From positions 1 to 27,459 of the IMG/VR virus record IMGVR_UViG_3300042319_002214: DNA of 27,459 bases. One strand, written 5' to 3'. How positions within the stretch are numbered: the first letter of the stretch is position 1; the number at the start of each line of letters is the position of its first letter. Shown piece after piece: positions 21,885-27,296 of the stretch. Origin of the DNA: a virus. A program made the translations under genes and the position numbers. A model generated the notes under the pieces. That model was not told the DNA's origin, did no database searches, and saw only the letters and a program-made list of their open reading frames with translations.

Positions 21885-22291
21885 GAACCGAGATCCTCGA
21901 AGCCCTGGCGCGGTTCACAGCGCAGCGGTCCGGAATCGACGGCCGGAACTACGGCGGAAGCCGGGAGGCGTTCCTCGGTGATTACCGCCGGATTCTGCGA
22001 GACGGCCGAGAAGCGCGCGCCTTGCTCCGTGTGGTGGAGCTCTCGACGTGCCTGCCTGACTCCATCCTGGTCGACGTCCTGAAATCTGGCCGACTCACTT
22101 GGGACGGAAAGCGCCTGGACTACTGCGCCGGGCAATACTTCCCGACCGAGTATCGCGCGGCCGTCTGTCGGGCGCTGGCGTCTGTCCTGTGGAATTACTG
22201 GCGGGACGGTGGCCGATACACCGCCGACCAAATCCGAGCGGCCGCGAAGTCGAACCTGGGACGAGGAATCACCAGGCGCTGGTTTCACTGA
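21881..22291 (+). CDS. Conserved phage protein of unknown function
   Basis: A 136-aa protein with GGSREAFLGDYRRILRDGREARALL, then RLTWDGKRLDYCAGQYFPTE and WNYWRDGG, ending NLGRGITRRWFH. I recognise the combination of RDGREAR ... LDYC-GQY-PTEYR ... RGIxRRWF from proteins in many phage accessory regions, without known function. Starts in an ATGA overlap with the preceding gene; a short gap containing the hairpin CACCC-TGCG-GGGTG (22305-22318) follows. Confidence 0.72.
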   Translation: MRTEILEALARFTAQRSGIDGRNYGGSREAFLGDYRRILRDGREARALLRVVELSTCLPDSILVDVLKSGRLTWDGKRLDYCAGQYFPTEYRAAVCRALASVLWNYWRDGGRYTADQIRAAAKSNLGRGITRRWFH

Positions 22292-22353
22292 TCAGAGCAC
22301 GACTCACCCTGCGGGGTGGGTCCTCTCTGGCCAGTTGAGCCGGAATATAAAAC

Positions 22354-22941
22354 ATGAACAACAAAGCCAAAGGCTGGGCAATCGACCCGGCCACACGAAC
22401 GATAACCGCCCAGGCTCACACCTGGAACAGCGCGAAAGCCTGGGTAAAATGCGACCTACTCGAATGCGTCCGCCTCGACGGTGGCGAGCTGTGGGTTGAT
22501 GAGGAAGGAATGATGCGGCACGAGAAGACCGTTTGGGTCCTGAACGGGCGCCAGATGATCGCGGGCCGCGCGTTCCTGGTCGGTGGAGAATGGACAGACC
22601 ACGACGGCCGAGGTCTGCCCGAGGTCTGCTGGCTCCGAGACGGTCGCCAGGTGGAAGCGCCCAGAGCCCGAGCCTACCCGATGACGGCCGAAGGGATGAC
22701 CAGGATGCGCCAGGATGCGCTCGAAGAAGAGGGCCATGCCGAGCTTGCCGCTGTCGGGTCCGCGCGCGCCGATTGGCCGGCCGAGGCTCAGCGCCCGCCC
22801 ACCCTGGGGGATTTCGTCACGACGCGCTCAGGGATGACCGGAATGGTGGTTGCCGTGGGAGCCGGGTGGTTAGATGTCCGGTTTATTGACGGCGGTGTAA
22901 CCCAGGTGCCGACGGTGACTGTGGAGGTGGTTTATGTGTAA
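22354..22941 (+). CDS. DUF3846-like small phage protein with C-terminal barrel
   Basis: A 195-aa protein. Residues 7-80 (DPATRTITAQAHTW ... ECVRLDGGELWVDEEGMMRHEKTVWVLNG ... GRAFLVGG) resemble the DUF3846-type domain, in which a WVDEEG segment is typical; that match is by eye. A linker follows and the last 60 residues (TLGDFVTTRSGMTGMVVAVGAGWLDVRFIDGGVTQVP) look like a small SH3-like barrel. Function unknown; possible two-domain fusion. Overlaps the next gene by 8 nt. Confidence 0.65.
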   Translation: MNNKAKGWAIDPATRTITAQAHTWNSAKAWVKCDLLECVRLDGGELWVDEEGMMRHEKTVWVLNGRQMIAGRAFLVGGEWTDHDGRGLPEVCWLRDGRQVEAPRARAYPMTAEGMTRMRQDALEEEGHAELAAVGSARADWPAEAQRPPTLGDFVTTRSGMTGMVVAVGAGWLDVRFIDGGVTQVPTVTVEVVYV

Positions 22942-23251
22942 ACGCTGGGTCGTTGATTACCAGCCGGACAGGTTTAACTCGACGTGGGATGTGTTGAGGA
23001 TCCTCGACGACCGCGACCAGGACCACCCCCAGGGGCCGTTAGTATTGGCTCAGGTTAACGTGATGCCGTTCGCGCCGCACATACACCACGCCCTGGCGAA
23101 CGCTGCGTTGATGGCCGCGGCTCCGGATTTATTGGCCGCGTTGGAAATGGCACTGGAAAGCCTCGATGCTGTTGATGTGCCGCAGGAGTGGGACTGTCGA
23201 TCGAAAGCGCGCGCCGCCATCGCGAAGGCAAAGGCGCAGATTGAAGATTGA
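22934..23251 (+). CDS. Small conserved protein with APDLLAALE motif (paralogue)
   Basis: A 105-aa protein. N-terminal VVDYQPDRFNSTWDVLRILDD is followed by ALANAALMAAAPDLLAALEMALESL, the same motif type as in the gene at 20453-20707, and a C-terminal helix rich in Lys/Ala with CRSKARAAIAKAKAQIED. The shared motif within one operon indicates related modules recombined with different N-termini. Starts 8 nt inside the preceding gene. Confidence 0.75.
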   Translation: MCKRWVVDYQPDRFNSTWDVLRILDDRDQDHPQGPLVLAQVNVMPFAPHIHHALANAALMAAAPDLLAALEMALESLDAVDVPQEWDCRSKARAAIAKAKAQIED

Positions 23252-23261
23252 CCGACCCGCC

Positions 23262-23273
23262 AAGCGGTTTACG
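23262..23273 (+). promoter_or_regulatory. AAGCGGTTTACG, near-copy 3 of the repeat
   Basis: Differs from the other two copies by one base (T to C) over 12 positions. It lies 10 nt after the preceding stop codon and upstream of the structured leader and endolysin gene, in the same orientation as the other two. Confidence 0.5.
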
Positions 23274-23290
23274 ATCCTCTGACTTAGCGC

Positions 23291-23430
23291 GAGCGCCTCG
23301 GTGACAGCGGGGCGCTCTGGCTGGGCCTGAGCATGGTGTGCGGGGAGAGCCCGCAACGGGGGGAGGTCTATCCTATAGAAACACTCAGGCCCTCTCGTAG
23401 CCCCGGTGAGGCGAGTATCACCCCAGGGGC
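23291..23430 (+). ncRNA. Strongly structured leader RNA before the endolysin gene
   Basis: Four perfect or near-perfect hairpins fill this gap. GAGCGCCTC/GGGGCGCTC encloses 23300-23308. GGGCCTGAG (23323-23331) pairs with CTCAGGCCC (23384-23392) and encloses two inner hairpins, TGCGGG-GAGAG-CCCGCA (23339-23355) and TCTAT-CCT-ATAGA (23367-23379), a three-way junction. GCCCC/GGGGC with GGTGA/TCACC inside spans 23400-23430. No T-run follows, so these are not ordinary terminators. A cis-regulatory leader controlling the lysis enzyme, or a small RNA, are both possible; I know no matching family. Confidence 0.55.
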
Positions 23431-23455
23431 GCGCCTGGCCAACGCGCTCGATTTT

Positions 23456-23818
23456 ATGACATCACAACTACTGGCCGCACTGATCGCCGTGGAATCCGGC
23501 GGGAACGACCTCGCCCGAGGCCGGCACGGGGAGCTTGGCGCTCTCCAGGTGCGTCCCTGTGTCGTGAAGGACGTGAACCGGATCGCAGGCACGCACTACC
23601 GATGGGCCGAGATGACTAACCGATGGGCCGCGATGGGGGTATTCAAGATTTACACCGGGCACTATTGCGCGAAGGCGAAGCTCGGGCGGCCGGTGACCGA
23701 CCAGGACCGCGCTAGGATCTGGCACGGCGGCCCGACCGGCTGGAAGCGGCCGAAGACGGCGGTGTATTGGAAGCGGGTGCGGGTCCAGATAATGCGGGCT
23801 CGGATGGGTGCCTCCTGA
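23456..23818 (+). CDS. Lytic-transglycosylase-like endolysin
   Basis: A 120-aa protein with the goose-lysozyme/SLT-type core: LLAALIAVESGGNDLARGRHGELGALQVRP, where E13 in VESGG is the expected catalytic Glu and GELGALQVRP corresponds to the GxxGLMQ-like turn, followed by a helix-rich second half (VFKIYTGHY ... DQDRARIWHGGPTGWKRPKTAVYWKRV). WHGGPTG-x-x-(R/K)P-x-x-x-YW is shared with small phage murein enzymes. No signal peptide, so it needs a holin. ATG 23456 is chosen because the frame upstream (to 23333) would cross the structured leader and looks non-coding. It lies over 13 kb from the holin-like genes. Confidence 0.8.
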   Translation: MTSQLLAALIAVESGGNDLARGRHGELGALQVRPCVVKDVNRIAGTHYRWAEMTNRWAAMGVFKIYTGHYCAKAKLGRPVTDQDRARIWHGGPTGWKRPKTAVYWKRVRVQIMRARMGAS

Positions 23819-23849
23819 CAGGAGTTACCGATCCGCGCCAGTAGCGCGG
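23812..23849. promoter_or_regulatory. Inverted repeat and hairpin between two genes
   Basis: CTCCTG-A-CAGGAG (23812-23824) spans the endolysin stop codon and is followed by CCGCGC-CAGTA-GCGCGG (23833-23849). TATACT (23850-23855) sits just before the next ATG. The pair may end or separate transcripts; no T-run follows the second hairpin. Confidence 0.45.
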
Positions 23850-23858
23850 TATACTAAC

Positions 23859-24200
23859 ATGGAAAACGAAACACCTATCGAACCCACCGAGGTCCAGCTT
23901 GCTGCCTCGCAGCTGGGTAAACGCGGCCGAGGCAAAGCGAAGACACTAACCCCCGAGGACCGGCAGCGCCGGGTTGACCAGATGGGAGCGATCAACGAGA
24001 AGCGCAGAACTGTGCGCGTGCAGGGCATCGTCGTGAACAGCCCGGGTGGTAACACCACGGTGCAGCAACGAGTGAAGGCTCCTCAGATTCAGCAGGTGAC
24101 GAACCCTGCATTGATCGAACAGATCGCACAGGAGTCGAAGAAGCCGACACCGTGGGCCGGTGAGCGCACCGTCCGCGTACAGGGGAGGGTTGTATCGTGA
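23859..24200 (+). CDS. Small basic protein with internal RTVRVQG repeat
   Basis: A 113-aa basic protein. N-terminal AASQLGKRGRGKAKTLTPEDRQRRVDQMGAINEKRR resembles the K-GG-KAR-KLTPEER type of small phage protein. RTVRVQGIVVNS and RTVRVQGRVVS (about residues 50-61 and 103-113) repeat near-exactly, with a Gln-rich stretch between. Function unknown. The ATG at 23859 is favoured over 23808, whose extra residues would overlap the endolysin. The stop overlaps the next start (GTGA). Confidence 0.7.
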   Translation: MENETPIEPTEVQLAASQLGKRGRGKAKTLTPEDRQRRVDQMGAINEKRRTVRVQGIVVNSPGGNTTVQQRVKAPQIQQVTNPALIEQIAQESKKPTPWAGERTVRVQGRVVS

Positions 24201-24406
24201 GCGATATCGTACACCGCAAGGTCACGATCGTGATCGAAGACGCCGAGGGTGGGTTTACCCTCTCGATGGATTGCGTGCCTCCCATCGAAGCCGATGGATC
24301 GCAGGTGCGTCCGACTCCGGCGCTGATGGCTGGATCAGTCGCTCGCCGAGCGATTGAGGAACTGGTGAACCGGCAGACGCCCGAGGCCCCCGAGGCGGCT
24401 AACTGA
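24197..24406 (+). CDS. Small hypothetical protein, GTG start
   Basis: A 69-aa acidic protein with a strand-rich N-terminus (DIVHRKVTIVIEDAEGGFTLSMDCVPP) and a helix (MAGSVARRAIEELVNR), ending in a flexible PEAPEAAN. GTG lies inside the previous stop and the stop TGA overlaps the HU-type start by one base, so it is translated between the two. No family recognised. Confidence 0.66.
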   Translation: MSDIVHRKVTIVIEDAEGGFTLSMDCVPPIEADGSQVRPTPALMAGSVARRAIEELVNRQTPEAPEAAN

Positions 24407-24708
24407 TGAAGCGCCGACACATAGCGCAGCGCCTGAGCGATGAGTGCGGGCTTCTGGTCATGCACGCCGACAAGGTTGTCGGTTCGCTGACCGAGATCAT
24501 CGTGCAGGAAATCCTCAAGGGGGAGTTTGAACTGCCCGGCGTGGGTAAGTTCGAGGTGCGTTGGACCAAGCCAATGATTGGCCGGAATCCACTGAAGCCC
24601 AAGATCGAGATCGAGATCCCGCCGAGGCCGAAGATATTCTTCAAGCCAACGAAGGATCTGTCCGATCGAGTGATAAAAACACTTGCTGTAGTGGCCTCTA
24701 AGAAATAA
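24406..24708 (+). CDS. HU/IHF-family DNA-binding protein
   Basis: A 100-aa protein that fits the HU/IHF fold: two N-terminal helices (MHADKVVGSLTEIIVQEILKG), a beta-hairpin with GVGKFEVRW, then a long beta arm region RNPLKPKIEIEIPPRPKIFFKPTKDL in place of the usual RNP-TG ... I-IPA-K-P-F-PG-L. The arm keeps the RNP motif whose Pro intercalates DNA. It would bend or compact DNA, possibly at the origin, in packaging or to control early genes. It ends the accessory operon; a terminator follows 35 nt later. Confidence 0.85.
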   Translation: MKRRHIAQRLSDECGLLVMHADKVVGSLTEIIVQEILKGEFELPGVGKFEVRWTKPMIGRNPLKPKIEIEIPPRPKIFFKPTKDLSDRVIKTLAVVASKK

Positions 24709-24711
24709 GGT

Positions 24712-24736
24712 ACTACCGCTTGTAGTGGTTTTTGGT
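24712..24736 (+). terminator. Possible weak terminator after the HU/IHF gene
   Basis: ACTAC-CGCTT-GTAGT (24712-24726) forms a 5-bp hairpin followed by GGTTTTTGG. It lies directly before a much stronger terminator, so it may act as a first, leaky stop. Confidence 0.4.
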
Positions 24737-24743
24737 TGTTTTT

Positions 24744-24779
24744 ACCCCCGGGATTGTGAGGTCCTGGGGGTTTTCTTTT
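24744..24779 (+). terminator. Rho-independent terminator of the accessory operon
   Basis: ACCCCCGGGA pairs with TCCTGGGGGT (10 bp, one G-U) around an 8-nt loop and is followed by TTTTCTTTT. It separates the plus-strand operon from the convergent minus-strand genes. Confidence 0.9.
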
Positions 24780-24987
24780 ACCGATACTGTGCTGATATCA
24801 CCCCAGGAATCCTCTTGAGGTTCGCCAGGAGCGCCACTGGATCTTGCGAGTTCGACACGCAGGTGCCGATGATATCCTTCTCACCTCGGTCGGATACGTC
24901 CTTGGTCTCGACGATCACCACGCGGTTACCGCTGAGGTTTATCTGGCGCTGCGTTGATGCGGGCGTCTTCGCGGGCGATTGCTTCAT
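24778..24987 (-). CDS. Small hypothetical protein at end of minus accessory operon
   Basis: A 69-aa protein; NLSGNRVVIVETKDVSDRGEKDIIGTCVSNSQDP reads as strands and turns. No family recognised. Its ATG (24987) lies 62 nt inside the upstream gene; a GTG near 24917 after that gene's stop would remove the overlap and still keep the strand-rich core. I favour the ATG without strong evidence. It ends convergent with the plus operon terminator. Confidence 0.5.
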   Translation of the reverse strand: MKQSPAKTPASTQRQINLSGNRVVIVETKDVSDRGEKDIIGTCVSNSQDPVALLANLKRIPGVISAQYR

Positions 24988-25099
24988 ATTTCCGTTTCAC
25001 CTGCTGGCAGGTCCAGCATGGGTTTGGATTGCAACCACAGGCGATGCGCTCATGGAGTTCCCTGGCGATTTGAGCGAATTTTTCTGCGCGGTCTTCCAT
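24926..25099 (-). CDS. 57-aa cysteine-rich protein nested between genes
   Basis: A 57-aa charged helical protein (MEDRAEKFAQIARELHERIA) with a compact cysteine knuckle CGCNPNPCWTC (residues 21-31) followed by a second helix (QQVKRKYEAIARED). Four cysteines in eleven residues suggest a small zinc site. It overlaps the upstream HTH gene by 50 nt and the next gene by 62 nt in other frames. The well-formed helix-knuckle-helix design makes it more than a chance frame. Confidence 0.6.
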   Translation of the reverse strand: MEDRAEKFAQIARELHERIACGCNPNPCWTCQQVKRKYEAIAREDARINAAPDKPQR

Positions 25100-25277
25100 C
25101 GGCGTAACGGTATCTTTGAATGGTGGTATAGGAGAGGCGAAAGAGGCGTGCTAAATCGGCATCCGTCACGTCGATCGGGGCGGATTTGATGGCGTCTTGT
25201 TTGGATTGAGAAATCCTAGGACGTCCGACTCTGGATTTGAATCCGAGGAATTTTTTGATTCGGTCGATGAGTTTCAT
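25050..25277 (-). CDS. Small helix-turn-helix protein
   Basis: A 75-aa basic protein. MKLIDRIKKFLGFKSRVGRPR is followed by KQDAIKSAPIDVTDADLARLFRLSYTTIQRYRY, a helix-turn-helix in which LARLFRLSYTTIQRYR is the likely recognition helix region, then an Arg-rich tail. GRPR may act as a minor-groove hook. Likely a DNA-binding regulator; no operator is evident. Its ATG overlaps the previous stop (ATGA), which fixes the start. Confidence 0.75.
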   Translation of the reverse strand: MKLIDRIKKFLGFKSRVGRPRISQSKQDAIKSAPIDVTDADLARLFRLSYTTIQRYRYADGRPRRKIRSNRQGTP

Positions 25278-25816
25278 TCGCAGCTGTAGGTTTCGGTGGT
25301 GGTGATAAGTCCGGTTGGCCATTCAGTTTCAGTGAATGACTTCTCGATGAAGATTACTTTGTCGGTAGGTTGAATTGTGAGGCGTTCGCCATCGGTTCGG
25401 ATGAACATGAACTCCTTGGCTTGGTTAGGCTGACGGCTCCAGCTATCGCCGATGGGAGCGGCGGTGAAGAGGTAGTCGCCAGTGGTGATTAAGTCATCGC
25501 ATTTGACTTTGCATTCGAGTCCTCGCAGGAATGTATACTCGATGGTGGTGAAGTCGGTTCCGTAGCAATCCCATCGCTGAGCGTTTTGTTTGCTCCAGAT
25601 GAGGTCAGGCTGTAGATCGAATGCCATTGCGTGCGGCGGTACGGCCCGGTAGACCGCTCCGCATTCCAACATGATGGTGCAACCCCACATTCGACCAGGG
25701 ATAGAGACCAGGCCAAACCAGACGCATGGGATAAACCCGGTGCGACTGGAGATGAACGAAGCATCGACGAGACAGTATTGGTGGTGGGGGATTTGCCCGG
25801 ATTGTGAGTAGGTCAT
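25274..25816 (-). CDS. Conserved phage protein of unknown function
   Basis: A 180-aa protein with several aromatic and cysteine positions: HHQYCLVDASFISSRTGFIPCVWFGLVSIPGRMWGCTIMLECGAVYR is spread over its first 60 residues and recalls a phage family (YCLVD ... GF-PCVWFG ... GC-(V/I)-LE-GAVYR-(V/L)-PPHA) of unknown role. The second half is strand-rich and contains GDYLFTAAPIGDSWSRQPNQAKEF. It overlaps the downstream HTH gene by ATGA, and its upstream neighbour by 4 nt. Confidence 0.72.
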   Translation of the reverse strand: MTYSQSGQIPHHQYCLVDASFISSRTGFIPCVWFGLVSIPGRMWGCTIMLECGAVYRAVPPHAMAFDLQPDLIWSKQNAQRWDCYGTDFTTIEYTFLRGLECKVKCDDLITTGDYLFTAAPIGDSWSRQPNQAKEFMFIRTDGERLTIQPTDKVIFIEKSFTETEWPTGLITTTETYSCE

Positions 25817-26013
25817 GCTAGCAGATGTTTGATGATTAGGTTCCGCTCTTTACCCTTCGCTCGTAGAATGCTCTCAAGCACAACGTGAGGGTTGATTGTC
25901 GCAACGTGCTTCCATTCTGGATTGCCATCCACGTTTCGAGCTGTCTCCAGACTCTCTACACGCACCAGTCCGTTAAAAGCGTGGACGTAGATGAATGCGG
26001 GGCTGTCTTTCAC
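25813..26013 (-). CDS. Small hypothetical protein, GTG start after shared junction
   Basis: A 66-aa protein (FIYVHAFNGLVRVESLETARNVDG ... HVVLESILRAKGKERNLIIKHLLA) with a strand-helix layout; no family recognised. It starts with GTG within the stop of the previous gene, directly after a GGAGG of the repeated junction sequence that also codes the upstream EEAKP end. That junction gives it a clear ribosome-binding site. Confidence 0.66.
   Translation of the reverse strand: MKDSPAFIYVHAFNGLVRVESLETARNVDGNPEWKHVATINPHVVLESILRAKGKERNLIIKHLLA
25815..25823 (-). repeat. TGCTAGCAT site 6
   Basis: At the overlap of two minus-strand genes, minus orientation, next to the start codon of the 180-aa protein. 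Confidence 0.75.
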
Positions 26014-26025
26014 GGCTTGGCCTCC
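26010..26025 (-). repeat. Gene-junction cassette, copy 1
   Basis: GGAGGCCAAGCCGTGA on the minus strand. One sequence codes the EAKP ending of one protein, provides GGAGG for the next and holds the overlapping stop/GTG start. Copies at 26354-26369 and 27281-27296 are identical. Confidence 0.85.
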
Positions 26026-26357
26026 TCATGCGGAACCAACTTGTAGTCCCAGTCCTCAATGTGTCCAGAATCCCAGTCGCGGTGTTCGTTGATGAAGATC
26101 ATTCGGTAAATTCCGTCCTTGACATCATTCAGGTTGATTATTCGACCAATGACTGCATCGGCACCGCAAAAGGATGCATCTTCTTTGATGGAGTAGACGC
26201 ACTCCCAGTCGCTCTTGCGTTTGAGGAAATCGATTCGCTTCGTCGTGGCGAACCCGCGCTTGGTGTGGTAGTAGCTGGTTTTTACGCTGACCACCGCAAC
26301 GCTTGGTTTCGCTACAATTCCGGTTTCAGCGATGTCTTCCAATATCAACGCACTCAC
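26010..26357 (-). CDS. Hypothetical protein, GTG start after shared junction
   Basis: A 115-aa protein, strand-rich with alternating Lys/Asp/Glu (SYYHTKRGFATTKRIDFLKRK, DWECVYSIKEDASFCGADAVIGRIINLN), ending in EEAKP. A GTG further upstream (26387) is in frame but the GTG at 26357 sits right after GGAGG and overlaps the preceding stop, so it is the better start. No family recognised. Confidence 0.65.
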   Translation of the reverse strand: MSALILEDIAETGIVAKPSVAVVSVKTSYYHTKRGFATTKRIDFLKRKSDWECVYSIKEDASFCGADAVIGRIINLNDVKDGIYRMIFINEHRDWDSGHIEDWDYKLVPHEEAKP

Positions 26358-26369
26358 GGCTTGGCCTCC
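26354..26369 (-). repeat. Gene-junction cassette, copy 2
   Basis: Identical to copy 1 over 16 bp, at the junction of the 152-aa and 115-aa genes. Confidence 0.85.
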
Positions 26370-26812
26370 CCTCTGGCTTTGTTCCACAGATCAACGTCGT
26401 ATCCAAAGCCCAGTTCGTGGGCCATCAAGTCACCTCCTGTTTCAAGCGCGGCAACGTAGTCGTATAGCTTTGAGATGCGCTCTTGAGCGGCGTTGAGTTC
26501 GCGTTCGAGTTGGCGGGTGAAGTCGGCATCACAAACACGATGCTTTGAATCATGCGGAAGGAATGCTTCAGCATCCGTCCTCGGCGTCTCACCGATCATT
26601 TTCGTGACGTCAGGAATATGATCGCTCACGGCTTCAATTTCGAGTTCTCGGATGCGCTCATCGTAGAACTTCCTCTCCCATTCTAGCTTGTCCCACAGAG
26701 CGCGGAGACTGTTTTCGAGTTCGGTGACGCGATGCTTAAGATCTTCGTTCTCTTTCGCCATTGCTCCGATGGATTTGCACAAGCGTTCGTGCGCTTCGTA
26801 TTGAGGGTTCAT
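26354..26812 (-). CDS. Coiled-coil protein, apparent fusion of two modules
   Basis: A 152-aa protein. The first 60 residues are a coiled coil (SIGAMAKENEDLKHRVTELENSL, LEWERKFYDERIRELEIEA). About residue 62 the text switches to VSDHIPD and then GETPRTDAEAF and FTRQLERELNAAQERISKLYDYVAALE, the module found as a separate gene at 26809-27048. At the switch the DNA keeps AAGCCGTGAGCGATC, a near-copy of the junction that elsewhere separates two genes. So two genes seem to have fused through a frame-aligned junction. It ends in GEAKP. The ATG at 26812 overlaps the previous stop. Confidence 0.75.
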   Translation of the reverse strand: MNPQYEAHERLCKSIGAMAKENEDLKHRVTELENSLRALWDKLEWERKFYDERIRELEIEAVSDHIPDVTKMIGETPRTDAEAFLPHDSKHRVCDADFTRQLERELNAAQERISKLYDYVAALETGGDLMAHELGFGYDVDLWNKARGEAKP

Positions 26813-27048
26813 CGCTTGTTCTCCTTTGCTCGCTGCCATGCATTTGCCAGCAACCGATAGTTTGAGTCGGAAATAGTACCGTCCTTCAGCCACTCAAGCA
26901 GCTCGTCACCAGTAATCTTGAGTAGCTTGATGCGCTCGTTGGCCGCGTTGAGTTCGCGTTCGAGTTCTCTGGCTAGACCTGAGTCTACAATGCCTCTATC
27001 GCTGTCGATAAAATGTTCCTGTTCATCCGTCCTCGGTGTATCGCTCAT
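26809..27048 (-). CDS. Small SDTPRTD-type phage protein
   Basis: A 79-aa protein opening SDTPRTDEQEHF, then SGLARELERELNAANERIKLLKITG, an alpha-helical coiled-coil segment. The SDTPRTD opening followed by a (R/K)ELERELN helix is shared with the fusion gene downstream and with the gene upstream (SDTPIND), and I recall it in many environmental phages; role unknown. The start ATG overlaps the preceding stop, with GGGAGG upstream. Confidence 0.75.
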   Translation of the reverse strand: MSDTPRTDEQEHFIDSDRGIVDSGLARELERELNAANERIKLLKITGDELLEWLKDGTISDSNYRLLANAWQRAKENKR

Positions 27049-27284
27049 TTCGCCTCCCTCGCTTTGAGCATCGCGTCGGCCATTGCGTATGCATCTTTGG
27101 CCGCTTTATCCCATGCATCTTTGCCTTCGTAATATCCAACATCAATTGATTGTCCTGCTAGATTTCCCTGCAAAGCCGCCGCCGCGAAGTAGTCGCGTAG
27201 GGTCATGCCTTCCGTGGTGATATGCGACAGTCCTGCTGGTGCCGGAAACGCCGGTCCTCCGTCGTTGATTGGTGTATCGCTCAC
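27045..27284 (-). CDS. Small conserved phage protein (NDGGPAFP ... LRDYFAAAAL)
   Basis: A 79-aa protein: SDTPINDGGPAFPAP, then TTEGMTLRDYFAAAALQG and AKDAYAMADAMLKARE. The NDGGPAFP / GM-LRD-(Y/W)FA / AY-x-x-ADAML-ARE set is a widespread small phage family with no assigned role that I know. A GTG start at 27284 follows GGAGG and overlaps the stop of the upstream gene. Its C-terminal REAK resembles the EAKP ending of its neighbours. Confidence 0.78.
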   Translation of the reverse strand: MSDTPINDGGPAFPAPAGLSHITTEGMTLRDYFAAAALQGNLAGQSIDVGYYEGKDAWDKAAKDAYAMADAMLKAREAK

Positions 27285-27296
27285 GGCTTGGCCTCC
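27281..27296 (-). repeat. Gene-junction cassette, copy 3
   Basis: Identical 16 bp to copies 1 and 2, joining the partial gene at the right edge to the NDGGPAFP gene. Confidence 0.85.

Noticed and set aside
23323-23392. Possible tRNA: 70 nt closed by a perfect stem
   Set aside because: The outer stem is 9 bp, only two inner stems exist, and there is no T-loop sequence or plausible anticodon arm.
23323-23392. Possible hammerhead-type ribozyme at the three-way junction
   Set aside because: A GAAA is present but the conserved CUGANGA core is not (the sequence reads CTGAGCA), so catalysis is not supported.
23333-23455. N-terminal extension of the endolysin from ATG 23333
   Set aside because: The frame crosses the structured leader and yields a Pro/Arg/Ser-rich stretch; the murein-enzyme core begins at 23456.
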